Shown one piece after another: positions 31,510-42,441 of a stretch of DNA of 43,119 nucleotides; the first letter of the stretch is position 1, and each line of letters opens with the position of its first letter. The stretch is taken from positions 1 through 43,119 of the forward strand of contig JAHBMJ010000641.1 in NCBI GenBank assembly GCA_018398765.1, in the 5' to 3' direction. The translations under genes were made by a program, and so were the position numbers. Below the pieces are notes generated by a model that saw nothing but the letters and a program-made list of their open reading frames with translations, did not search any database and had not been told where the DNA came from. The stretch comes from Chromera velia. Lineage: Eukaryota > Sar > Chromeraceae.

Positions 31510-34500
31510 ATGCAGCTTTACGTCATTGCCATCATCACCCTGATGCTTATATCGGGTCAGTTGAGGGGGACTAACGGGGCTGCTCAAGGTAGTGGGGCAG
31601 GGGAGTGGGTGGGGAGAGGGACTTTTACTCCTCAGCTGAATGTATATGTGCATACACTGCTGCATGTCTGTGTGGTGCAGGTGCCGCCAACACTCTTCTC
31701 ACCAAGCTTCAGGTGGGTCCCGCTCTTCTGCATCAGAGTGCTCTGGGGGGGTGCTTGGGTGGGTATGGCCGCAGAGTGGACCTAGACTTGTCAAGGGAAG
31801 TGGGAAGGTGGTGGATTCGTTTGGGAGGGGTGGGGCGGGGAAAGGTGCAAGGGGGGGGGCTGCCTGGAATAGAAGAAAGAGAGGCAAGGAGCTCCTGTGG
31901 ATGTGTGGGGAATGGATATCATGATGGTGTGAGTGCGTGGTATGTGCACTAGGCTTGACTTGCTCGCCTCCCTTATGCTTCTTGGCTGCAGAATAGCGAG
32001 TGTGTCGCCGACTGCGATGGGGGTCAGTGTGCTCACCTGTTTTGCTTTGCACTGCACTCTAGGGGTGATCGATTGCTAGAGAGGTTGGAAGGAACCTGCC
32101 GTCTCTCTCGTGGTTTTGCTCCAGCATGGTCTGTCTTCCCCTATGTAAGCGAGGCATTTGGTGTAAACCTAGATCGCTCTCTGTGGGTCTGCAGCGGTGT
32201 GCGTGTACGTGTTCGAGTCTTGGTGAGCTTGAGCGAAAAAGAAAAGGCAGCAAAACACATCTACCTGCATCAACGAAAACTGACCTGACAGCTTTTTAGG
32301 TCCGAGTCTCTCACCCTATCTTCGGCATTCATGCTCTCTCTCATCCTTGTGTTTTTCTGTTTGTCTCCTGCCTGTTGAGCAGAGAAACCGGTCCTGTACG
32401 AGCAGCCTATCTGGCAGACGCTGGTGATGTTTATTGGAGAGTTTGCCTGTCTGCTGGTCTACTCGGCTGCCTTCTGGGCCGACAAGAGGAGGGCGGCGCG
32501 TGAGTCCCTGAACGGTGTGACCAGCACGGGAGGGTTCGTTGGAGAAGCCCTTCTGGGCAGAAGTGGACAGGCAGACACGGACAGCGTGGACAGCAGAAGC
32601 CCTCTGCATGGAACTTCTAACCTTCTCCTGTGGATCCCAGCAGCATGTCAGTCTTCCTTCTTTGAGGTGTACTGTTATCGCTTGTCTTGCCGCGTAAAGG
32701 ACTTCAGAGATGGGGATCGCGAATAGCTGTCTTAATTCCTGTGTTACACGCCACTGCGATCGTGCTGTCCTTTCTCTTCTTCGGCGGTTTCTTTCTTCGT
32801 GTCCGGCTGTGGTCGTCTTCCATTTTCTTCCTCTTGATACTCACTGCTCTGCTTGGCTTTTTTGTTCCCTCCTCTCCTCACCATGCAGGTGACATGACCG
32901 CGACAGTTCTGGTGAGGCCTCTTTTTGTTTATTGTACGAATGACATCAGCACTGTAGAGGCTCATTGAATGATGAATCAGTGGATGGAAGACGCGGAGGG
33001 AAGAACGATGACTCCCCCGATTCGATTTTCACCTCGGAATTTATTTCTTCGAGTCCTTGCTCTTTTTTCTCCCTTCCCTTTCCTTTTGCTTTTCCGGCTT
33101 CTTCCATTCGTTCTTCGGTTTCGCGTGAGAAAGAGGCTGAACGAAGCAAACACTCGTCTGAAAAGGTTCGAGCAAAAGAAAAAAGTGGGGTGTATGTGTG
33201 CGTGTCCCTGTATTCCCTTCTTTCTCACCAATGCTTGCCCTCTACACAAGCAGATCGACTGCACCAAATGACGATATCATAAAACTGTTTGTACGAATAT
33301 GTGGATATATGAGTAAATGTACGTCAACATATCCATAAATGTATACGTCTGCAGATGATGGCCGGATTTGCAGCTGGTGTACCGCCGAGCGTCTATCAGA
33401 TGCTGAGAGGAGCGGTTGTGATCTTCACTGGGGTCGCGTCTGTTCTCTTCCTCGGACGCCGCCTGCCCATGTACAAGTGGCTTGCTCTTCTCGCTGTTTT
33501 CGTTGGTGTTGCCATCGTCGGTCTGTCTTCCGTTTTGTTTCCTGCTCCGGGTGAGGAAATCTCGTTGAAGGGTGGTGTCCTTCTGGGGTTGATTCTCATT
33601 ATGGCTGCGCAGATCTTTGCTGCCGGTCTTTTTGTTACTGAGGAGAAGATCCTCTCCAAGTACAAAGCGGCTCCTCTGAAATGTGTTGGACTGGAGGGCA
33701 CTTTCGGTTTCATCACCGTCTGTGTGCTTTTGTTGATCCTTCATTTCTCCGTGGGTGTCCAGAAGGGCAATGAAGGTTCGATGTACGATGCGGTGGCGGG
33801 GTTCAAGCAGTCCTGGGTTCAGAACGATACGATCAGGTATACCAACGTCGCATGTGCGTTGACGATCGCCATCTTCAACTTTTGCGGGTTGACGGTGACG
33901 TCCCTTCTGAGTGCAACCAGCAGGTCGACACTCGACACATGCAGGTGAGGTGGTCTTCGCAGCACGTGTGGATTTGTTGATTTTTCGGGGGGATAGAGAA
34001 TCAGGAGGGAGGGGAATGCTGAGGGAAACGCTCTCTTGCAAGGAGAATGCGGAGGTATTTAAGTCGTTGCGAGAAAAGTAGAAATTGTGGAACGGTTCCG
34101 TGGAAGAAGAGGCATTTTGTCTTGGCTTGCCTGAACTGTATGGCTACTTTTCTTTTCTTTTCTTTGTCTGTGCGCTGCGCCTCCTTTCTTGATCGATCCT
34201 CCAGAGAAATGAAATGCCTGTTGATTCATGCTGACAGTTGTCGTAAAGGTCTCCTCTCGAACAAGAATGAATTCTTATCATTGATTGCGTCTTTTCTTTC
34301 TTTGACAGAACCATCATTGTCTGGGCCTTCTCTCTGTCTGTCGGATGGGAAACCTTCCGCACTGAGGCATTCGTTCTCGAGCTGGCAGGGTTCTTGGTCC
34401 TTGTGGGGGGCACGTTCGTGTTCAACGACGCCATTCCGTGCCTGAGGTTCTCCTCTGGATCAGCAGAGGGCAACGCTGAAGAGCCTGAGCCCCATGGAGA

Positions 34501-35123
34501 ACCCAACCCTGTCGACACACACTCGGTCTGTCTCCCTTCCTTTTTGAATGTTGCTTCGTTTCGTTTGTATATGCTCTCTCTCTGTCTCTCTCTGTGTGTG
34601 TGTGGGTGTGTGTGGGTGTTTGTTAGAGAGAGAGAGAGCGAAAGACGTGTAGGTATGGGTGTGTACGTGCGTCAGCAGTTCCGTTCCCTTCTGATTTCCT
34701 TCCAATGCTGGAGCTTTCTACCTGCGTTGGGCTTGCAGTTTTCCCTTCCCCCTGCGGTTCGGTGTCCTTGACGGCGAAGAGGATTCTTCTTGGGATGGAT
34801 ATGGAAGTCCTTTTTTTTCGTCATACAGATTGCTTTTTTTTACTGTTCTGTTGTCTCCATCGGTGTGACTCTCCACTTCTTATGAATCCGCACTCTCACA
34901 ACTTTCCCTGCAGGTTGTGGGCCCTCTAGAGGGTGAGGAAATGACCCTGAAGAAATCTTTCCAGCCACCCCCCGTTGAGAAGGAAATGAGGGCACCGACA
35001 ACTGCCGGCACTAGCCCCCCCCCCAGCACGAACCCCGACGCTGCGGCGGATTTGTCCCCGCAGTCTCGGCAGAGGCAAGCACTTCTGCAGGGAATGCCGG
35101 TTTCTCACCCAGGAAGCTCATGA
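31510..35123 (+). CDS. SLC35F6-type drug/metabolite transporter (nucleotide-sugar transporter-like)
   Basis: Eight exons: 31510-31588, 31681-31712, 31992-32022, 32383-32646, 32889-32911, 33355-33944, 34309-34525 and 34914-35123. All introns are GT-AG and phases agree, giving 481 codons plus TGA. The order of motifs follows animal SLC35F6: MQLYVIAIITLMLISGQLRG (helix 1), AANTLLTKLQ, MFIGEFACLLVYSAAFW, CDMTATVL, SVYQMLRGAVVIFTGVASV, FLGRRLPMYKWLALLAVFVG, LVLEEK-like FVTEEKILSKYKAAPL, GLEGTFGFITV, FNFCGLTVTSLLSATSRSTLD, TIIVWAFSLSVGWETF. About ten membrane helices are expected. The human protein is reported in lysosomal and mitochondrial membranes; substrate and location here are unknown. The Pro/Glu-rich C-tail (exon 8) is not conserved. 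The join of exons 6 and 7 matches the family exactly. Confidence 0.92.
32889..32911 (+). other. 23-nt microexon of the SLC35F6-like gene
   Basis: It encodes (C)DMTATVL, the conserved CDMTGTSL-type motif of the family. Flanks are ATGCAG before and GTGAGG after. It is too short for most gene finders, and skipping it would shift the frame. Confidence 0.88.
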
Positions 35124-37088
35124 GAAGAGAGCGTTTCTTTTCGGTTCTCACGTAAAGGGATTGCGAGTGAGATGAAACAGAGGGAAAGCAAGAAGGGAAA
35201 AAGCAGGAAAGGGATGACGAGGGTGGATGGGGGAGGAAAGCGAAAGATTTCGATTACGCATTCTTGGCTTACCTGTTTTACACTCGTGGGTCACTGAAAT
35301 ACGCGGTGTACACAATCTTGATCGAAAGCCTGTTCCCAATTTGTCTGTTTTTTCTTTCTCTGTCTGCTTCCCTTTTTTCTATTATCTCTCTGAATGGGCT
35401 GGGCTGGGTAGCATTGGATTTCTTTTGAGAATGGCTCCTTCGTCCTCGTGAGAAGGCGACTCGACTCATCGCACCTACCTGCCCGCATCTGTCCTGTCCA
35501 CAGTGTTGCGCGCATTCATGCATCCCTCCATGCGTGGATGGGTTTGTGGTGAATACGTGAGTGAGTGAATGCGTGGGGGGGTACACGAGTGAAAAGCTTT
35601 CCTCCCGTCTGCCAGCCTGCCTCTCTACCGTGTCTGTAATGCATTGTCTCTGTGTTGCATGCCTGCCTGTTGACGAGAAGGAAGGAAAGGCGACACGAGG
35701 CTTCATGATCGCCAGATCGCAATGCAATGCAATGCATTCATGTCCTCTTCATCCTTCTTGCATGTCTGTCTCTACTGCTTCTTTCCCTGTATTCCCGCCC
35801 CCTCCTTAGAAACGTGCTGTACCGCTGGCCGATCTCGGGAGGGCGTGATCCATGGATGAATGGCTGTCTTGTCTGATGTACGAATGAATGAGTGAAGCGA
35901 TGCCTAACGAATTCAAATTTGATTGCTGACTTTGTTCTTTCTTTGTAATTTCGAAGCAGAGCTGACGGTGTTGGCATTCCTCATCAGGAACTACTGAGAC
36001 CATGAAGAGAGAGAGAAAGGTCGTGACAGTCCTCAAATTTCCTACAGAGGAAATTAGAATCAACAACAAGGAATGTTGCGAGAATTGAGAAAGCTGTTGC
36101 AGGGATGCAGACAAAAGGACAAGGACAAAAAAGTAACGAAGACGGACGAGCCAGACTGAGAATGGGGGTGGGAGAGCAACCTTGAAGAGAGACATGAAAG
36201 TGTTGCCTGCATTTAAAGAAAAGTGACAGCAATTGTGGAGCGATTTGAGCCAAAAGAGACGGAAATTGGTTTGTCAAGAAAAGAGAGGATGAGAGACCTA
36301 GTGAAAGACAGCCAAGACGAAACTTCATTCGCAGATGAATGAAGCGGATTCAATCATTTATGTACCGATAGGCGATGAATGGGAGCAAAGCGGACCAAAA
36401 TGCAACCAGCCCATCACCCGTCCAACCAAAAAGGGACGTGTATTCCGTTCGTGTTTGTGCAGGCAGGAATTAACGCAGGCAGCATCATTCCTTCTCTCTG
36501 TCAGTGTTGTGTTTGGCTTTGCTCAGGAACTTGTGCAGACAGCATGAGCATCTGTGCACTTGTTTTTTCGTCATTTCACTGTTTGATTCAAAGTAAGAAG
36601 AGGCAGAAAAAGAGGGGGAATCCAGAGAAGGTTGGGAAGCTTGGAAAGGGCGAGATGCATGACTTATCAATGACTCCTCTGATCGCTCCAACACTGTCTG
36701 AAAAGACAATGCCGGCGGCCGGCCGGACAATTTATTTCGTCTTGGTTCTCCGAACTGCCTACCTCTTTGTCGTAGATCGGCCTGCAGAATCGTTTGACTT
36801 CATCCATCCACCAACTGTACATTTCTGATCCTTTTTCTCAAGTCGCTGTCCCTAGCGCTGTCCCATGCACCTGTCCAACTTTCTGCCCTACTCATTTATT
36901 GGTAGGCATCTATCAATCAATTAATGTAATGAAGCATCAATCAATCAATCGATTCGATTTCGGAATGACATTGAAATTCTATTTTAAACGATTTTTTCTC
37001 TATGATTATCTATACATGTAAAAGAGTAAAAGTCTGGGCAAAACTGTCAGCTATGTACGGGGCTATAGTGCTAAGTAACTACAAAGCT
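35124..37088. other. Intergenic DNA, no gene recognised
   Basis: Short open frames exist on both strands without domains or sensible splice structure. Small tandem motifs (AATGC units near 35718-35735; ATCAATCA near 36910-36955) are present. Confidence 0.55.
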
Positions 37089-37096
37089 ATAGCAGT

Positions 37097-37541
37097 CTAG
37101 GCCTTGCACTATAAAATTCTAAAAAAAAATTTAAAAAAATGAAGGTCTTATTTTTTTTTTAGAATTTTACAAAACTAAAGCTATTTCAGTCTTAGCTGTT
37201 ATTAAAGCACTCCCTACTAAGTTCCTAGAGTGATTAGTGATTAGTGATTAGTGGTGCCCTAGAGCACTGTCGCCGTTTTGTGTTATCTAGTACTTCAATC
37301 TGGAGGTGATCGAAGGTCGTAAGAAATCTCTATTACCGGCAGACCGCTGAGACCGGCAATTGCCGGCAGCGAGGGTTGTTTTCGATTAGTAAAGATCATA
37401 ACCCTGCAATAATGTCAGATGAATTTAGTAATCACTTTTTCTATTGATTTTGTTCTAAAATTCTAAAATTAAAAAGAAAAAAAATGAGGTCATTTTTTTT
37501 TTTAAAAAATATTATATAGAATTTTTTAGTGCAAGGCCTTG
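37097..37541. mobile_element. hAT-type MITE (non-autonomous DNA transposon), 445 bp
   Basis: Direct copies of ATAGCAGT flank it (37089-37096 and 37542-37549). The ends are 24-bp inverted repeats starting CTAGGCCTTGCACTA on the left and CAAGGCCTTGCACTA on the right complement, both running on to AAAATTCT. The mismatches are few (positions 2 and 16). An 8-bp duplication, a CTAGG/CAAGG start and no ORF fit a hAT MITE. The interior has GTGATTA tandem units (37230-37252) and a CCGGCA-rich part. Confidence 0.82.
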
Positions 37542-38211
37542 ATAGCAGTGTTGTGCATGGGTTAGACAGAGAGATTCTCAATCAAACATTCTTAGAGGGA
37601 GTTCCGTCTTAGAATTCTGATAGCATTGTCACAGCAACGACTCGTGCTAATCATATACTGCGGCAGCTTCTACTGCCTTCCAGGCTTTCCCTTCTACTTG
37701 GCTACAGAACGTGTGCATCACTTTGTATCTCGACCAATGCATTGATGTACGCGCTCATCGATCCCGCGCCCATACTCCATGCGAGCACCACGCCGAACGG
37801 TCTATTCATTAAGCCCCGCCCGGCGCCTCGTACAAGCCGTACAAAAACTCTAATAGTATAGACTCCAATAATTTAAAAATATTTAAAAGAAAAATATAGT
37901 TAATTTCTAATGCAGCTGTTAAGCTATTTGCTAAAGGTTGTGAAATAAGGGTCCATCATTTAATAATCTGCCTTGCGTGTTATGACTTGCCGAACGCTAG
38001 ACGCCTATTATGGGCCGATAGCGATGGCGTATGATGATGATGATGATGAATTTCTAATTATATTATTATAAGCTAATTTAAATGTTTTTAAAGATATTTT
38101 TGAAAATTCTCGATTGATTTATTGAAAAACATACAAATTTTGCTATATTATAGTTATTGTTAGTTATATTGCAACTGATTGCATGCTCCTCAATTCTTAG
38201 GTTTTATGTTA

Positions 38212-38276
38212 ATGGTTGCAGAGCGTCTCCGCTCGCCGCGCTTTCTCTTGCGCCAGCGCAGCTCTTTTGCTCTGCT
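38212..38276 (+). repeat. Dispersed 65-bp repeat, copy 1
   Basis: Starts ATGGTTGCAGAGCGTCTCCG and is GC-rich. It matches 38806-38870 with about three T/C differences. Flanking sequence is unrelated. Confidence 0.88.
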
Positions 38277-38805
38277 CCCCCCCTGACGTGATTACATATG
38301 AGGCCGGCGAGCCGGGCTCAGTCCCAGACCAGCTGTACTGCCACATATTTGGGCGCCGCCCATGGTGGTAGGGCCCAGCAGCACACCGCCGGGATGGGAG
38401 GGAGGAGTCGAAAATTTAACTTTTTACTAGCCTATATCTAGTATACACTAGGCTAAATCTAGGATTTAACCCTCAATCATCATCATCATCATCATCATCA
38501 GGCTACATACACACATATATATTACCTCGATTTGAGGGGTTCAGAATTTTGGTTTTTCATAGGAAAAAAAAAATATGTACAAGGTCACTTTCCGCTAGCC
38601 GTCTCCTCGGTTCAACTCATGACTTTCCTTCCAGCTGAACATCAGTTCACACTTCCGCATTCACTCTAGTTGAACTAGCCTTTCAGCTTGCACAGGCTAC
38701 TTTGTTACCTTCCTTACGCACGTTCAGTTTAACACAGACCAACACAGACGGGCCTCTACGGGTTTTATACTTGATCGCCTGCGCCTCATTTCTAGTGACG
38801 CAGTC

Positions 38806-38870
38806 ATGGTTGCAGAGCGTCTCCGCTCGCCGCGCTTTCTCCTGCGCCAGCGCAGCTCCTTTGCTCTGCC
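38806..38870 (+). repeat. Dispersed 65-bp repeat, copy 2
   Basis: Same orientation as copy 1 (38212-38276), 594 bp apart. Confidence 0.88.
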
Positions 38871-39602
38871 CCATGCATGTACGCACTGCACATATATGTG
38901 CACATCCCTTTCTACAAAAAATTGGGAAAGATTATTCTAAGAGACTTAAAGAGATTGACATATCATCAATGATTTATGATGAAGTGTTTGGCATGGCTGG
39001 CCCAGCATCATAAATCAGGCAATTTATGACAAATTAATTTTTCTGTTCATCCAGCCTGAGTCAATCAGGCTATTAGCCAGGCTATAGCGTCTCCTTGTGT
39101 ATACCATTGAATTACTAACGTAATGGCACGTACCGGATCCTGAGTGGCGAAAGATAAAAGAAGTGAAAGGGAACCCACTTTCAAAGGAATATAGGAATTC
39201 GGGTTTATCAATCCGACTCAATCAACAAACAGATCACTTGGGCATACATGGGCAATTTCGTTAATTTTTCTTTTACTGAATCATTAGAGATCGTGCCGGT
39301 TTTCCCTGCATGCCCCGTCCTCCCCCCTGCCCTCAATCATCTCTCCAACTGTGTCAGCATGTGTGAAGTTGCCAAGCGACTATGTCTTGTTAGCGCGCCG
39401 TGTGATTGAGCAAGTGAGTGGGTGAGTGAGCTTGGTGAGTGGGCGCGTGAGTGAGTCCAAGTGTGTGCACGCTTCTTTTTGTGCCGATGGAACAAAAACA
39501 ATCCATCCATCCGTCCGTCCGTCCGTCCATCCGTCTGGCTACGTCTCTCTCTGTGAGAAAGTCGGTCTCATAAACGAGGAAAGGCAAAAGAGGAAGAAAC
39601 CT

Positions 39603-39650
39603 TCTGTCTGTCTGTCTGTCTGTCTGCCTGTCTGTCTCTCTGTCTGTACA
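39603..39650. repeat. (TCTG)n microsatellite downstream of the actin-like gene
   Basis: About ten TCTG units with a few substitutions, just 3' of the minus-strand actin-like stop codon. Confidence 0.9.
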
Positions 39651-39675
39651 TCACGCTGTCTTCCCAGAGATAGAG

Positions 39676-41004
39676 CTAGATGTGAGTGTTCGCGCAACAT
39701 GCCAATTTCTTCCCCGCAATTGCGCTCCCACTTTCCTTCCACTCTTCCTTCTTTATCCACATCTCCTCGAACGTCGACAGAGACGACAGAATTGACCCCC
39801 CAATCCAGACGCTGTACTTTCGCTCCGGAGGGGCGACAATCTTTACTCGAATGGAGGCGGGGGCAAGGGATGTCTCCAACTCTTTCGACACTCTATCGTC
39901 TATTCCTTTGAACATCGTCGTCCCCCCACTCATCACCACATTTCCGTACAGGTCACTTCGTATGTCCACGTCACACTTCATGATCGAATTGTACGTCGTT
40001 GTGTGGACCCCATCTTGCTCAAGACTGATGAGCGAGGGTTTAAACAAGATCTCGGGACCGCGGAACCGCTCAGCCCCCACAGTTATCACCTGACCGTCCG
40101 GAAGTTGATACTCTGTCTCCACCTTTCCCTTCTTTTCAAGCTCATCCTCATAATCCAGAGCTACATACGATAGTTTCTCTTCAACCCCGACCGCAATTTT
40201 CCTCTCTTCTTCGATCCCCTCCTTTTCTGACAAGTGACCGCTCTCCTTGAGCAGTTTCAACGTGTAGTCCGTCACATCCTCCACAGTCAAGTCTACACTC
40301 ATCACGCCTTCTGGCACGATCGTGCCCTTAACTATCGGAGTGACCACCACACCATTCTCGTCTGCAAGGATGACCTCGGCTGTCACGCTCTTTCTGAAAC
40401 TTTCCCACCCTTCCTTTTCCATCCAGTCAGGGTTTACTGCTGTTTGGCCATGGATCACTGCAAGCATCACCCGGTCAATGACAAAGAACGCGGGGGAATT
40501 GAATTTCTCAAACATGATCTCTGCCATTTTCACCCGACTCTCCGGAGAAGAAAAAGGGGGGGTGTCTGTGAGGATGATGGAATTTTCTTCGGGTGCCACT
40601 CGCAAGAGGTCGAAGCCGTGTTGCACGAGGGCAGTCCAGTGGTTCCAGTCCACCACTGAGTGTTTCGAAATCGGGTGTACAAGCTTCAAGCTGCCTTCTT
40701 TCTCCTTCGAAAGGGCATCGTACCCGACAGCGACAACCTTACCGTCTCTGTCCAATCCCACAATGGAAGGAAAGACAACTTTGGACTCTGGCTTGTCGGC
40801 AAATCCTACGACAGAGATCATATCACTCGTGTCGAAAACAACTAAATTTCGCGCTTTTCCAGTATCCGGACTCCATCCTTCTTGTCCTTGTAGCAGTGAA
40901 GGAGATGGAGACCGCCGCACTGCTGCGACAGAGGAGACTCGCGTGAGAGTTCCTCCGAGCACCAACAATACCAGTTGCAACGGAAGGAGACGGCGAGAAA
41001 ACAT
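39676..41004 (-). CDS. Divergent actin with N-terminal signal peptide, intronless
   Basis: One 442-residue exon ending in TAG. Residues 1-28 are a signal peptide (RRLLPLQLVLLVLGGTL). From residue 53 the protein is actin-like: VVFPSIVG, LRVAPEENSIILTDTP, IMFEKFNSPAFFV, YNSIMKCDVDIRSDLY, SGGTTMFKGIDDR, APPERKYSVWIGGSILSSLS, FEEMW. The C-terminal half is close to conventional actin, so it derives from actin rather than from an old Arp family. Phosphate loop 1 (normally DNGSGMCKAGF) is DTSDMISVVGF, loop 2 (DSGDG) is LADEN, the Q137 position is Arg, the DNase loop is shortened, and about 20 residues are inserted near 190-210. ATP hydrolysis and normal polymerisation are doubtful (inference). It would enter the secretory route, perhaps ER, periplastid space or plastid. 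Confidence 0.9.
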   Translation of the reverse strand: MFSRRLLPLQLVLLVLGGTLTRVSSVAAVRRSPSPSLLQGQEGWSPDTGKARNLVVFDTSDMISVVGFADKPESKVVFPSIVGLDRDGKVVAVGYDALSKEKEGSLKLVHPISKHSVVDWNHWTALVQHGFDLLRVAPEENSIILTDTPPFSSPESRVKMAEIMFEKFNSPAFFVIDRVMLAVIHGQTAVNPDWMEKEGWESFRKSVTAEVILADENGVVVTPIVKGTIVPEGVMSVDLTVEDVTDYTLKLLKESGHLSEKEGIEEERKIAVGVEEKLSYVALDYEDELEKKGKVETEYQLPDGQVITVGAERFRGPEILFKPSLISLEQDGVHTTTYNSIMKCDVDIRSDLYGNVVMSGGTTMFKGIDDRVSKELETSLAPASIRVKIVAPPERKYSVWIGGSILSSLSTFEEMWIKKEEWKESGSAIAGKKLACCANTHI

Positions 41005-41259
41005 CTGTGCAACAGCCCTTAGAATGTCTGCACTCTAGTTTTTGGTCTCTGGTGCGTTAAAACGGCAAACGTTGGAAACAAATAGAGGGCTTGAGGCACG
41101 ACTCACAGGAAAGGCTCGAGAGGGACGTCCAAAGCTAGCGAGCTTGGGGCAATGACGAAGGTTAGGGGATACGATGAGGATACGCACAGCTTGTATAACA
41201 CTTCATGCAAACTCGTATCTTCGATCACTGTGAAATGGAGGGCCCAGCCGCGACCCCGG

Positions 41260-41279
41260 GCCGGGGGCCGGCCCCCGGC
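41260..41279. repeat. Perfect 20-bp GC palindrome
   Basis: GCCGGGGGCCGGCCCCCGGC reads the same on both strands. It lies within a very GC-rich block about 260 bp upstream of the actin-like start. Confidence 0.95.
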
Positions 41280-42144
41280 ACCCCCGATTGGTGAGCCGTG
41301 CGAACGCGCTAGCTCTGAATCAGAAAAGGACCGAAATTTTCGACTACCGCGAGGCCATACCGAGAATGAACACTGCGGGACAACCGTAACACTGCTCTTT
41401 GGGGCCATCTAACTCTTTTAATTAATTTTTGACTTGGATGCATCAAATGGTCTATCTGCATGTATGACATTGTATGTCTGCATGTATTCTGTTTGAAAGT
41501 AGCGATGCTTCATATGGGTATGTATTCTCTCTTGCACCAATCAATCACCATGGCAAATGAAAGTGTGACAAGAGTACTTCAGAACACATAGGGTCCATAC
41601 CACAAGAAGTCAACAGTTAGACACTCAAACAAACAGATTTAGATGAGCCAGAGCAGCATGTCCGTCTTCTCTGTCAACTGTATGCTCACACCACACAGCC
41701 AGGTAGGGGATCATTTTTTTCAGTCATAACTGCAAAGATCTGTGGCTCGGGCTGCTACAGTCCAGTGAGGAACGGGATAGGTAGGCAACGAAAGCAGCTG
41801 TGCATGCACAGACTGGTACTCCTCTCTGAGCGATTTTGGACTCTATGCATGCATGTGTATCCCTGCAGGCAGGCAATCCCCCACACGACTCTAAAAAGCC
41901 GGGCGGAGCCTCTGTTTGTATGTTTAGTGGGTTTTTCCCCTGTATGTTCATGCATACAAAGACAGTGCATCCACACAGACTATAACCATTTCTGATTGTT
42001 TGATGTTCACGATATTTAAACCTTTCGGACCTCTCTGTGGTAGGAATATGTACGCTAGTGTTCATTGTCGGTATGGCCTGGCGTTAGCTCGCGGAGTCGG
42101 ACGCGGACATCAGGGTGCAGTTTTTTTTCCGTGCCCCACAAACA

Positions 42145-42205
42145 TGCATGCAACCCAAGGCTTTTCCGGGACATGCATGCGCGCGCGGGCAGATGCCATG
42201 CATGC
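42145..42205. promoter_or_regulatory. Cluster of three TGCATGC motifs upstream of the carbonic anhydrase gene
   Basis: TGCATGC occurs at 42145-42151, 42174-42180 and 42199-42205, within 61 bp and 237-297 bp before the ATG. The motif is bound by ApiAP2 factors in apicomplexans (established for that group). Its use here is inferred. Confidence 0.4.
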
Positions 42206-42441
42206 AGCGAAACTATAGCGAAACTCTTTAATTTCGGCTCGCATTTAAGTTTCATCCTTGCACTCACTGGTCACTGGTGACCACTGCATACCACTGCTGC
42301 ATGGTTCTTGCATGTTCTTGTTTGATTGGCATTGCAGTTTCGTTTTGAGATCTATCTTTTCACTTTACTGAGACTCAAGCCCCGCTCCTGCAATCAACCA
42401 GGCGGTAGACCGAGAGACCAGGAGACGCCGCGTATCTCAAG

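Larger units (their letters stand above)
37550..39675. other. Repeat-rich intergenic DNA
   Basis: No gene is supported. It holds (ATG)n at 38031-38049, (ATC)n at 38476-38500, a dispersed 65-bp repeat in two copies, CCGT/CCAT units at 39505-39534 and a TCTG microsatellite at 39603-39650. Many short AT-rich pieces look like old mobile-element remains. Confidence 0.55.
41005..42441. other. Region between divergent genes, with a palindrome and TGCATGC motifs
   Basis: It separates the actin-like gene (minus) from the carbonic anhydrase gene (plus). No coding frame is supported. It contains the palindrome at 41260-41279 and three TGCATGC motifs at 42145-42205. Confidence 0.55.

Noticed and set aside
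36379-36828. 149-codon plus-strand frame
   Set aside because: No domain, no splice partners and mixed composition; probably chance.
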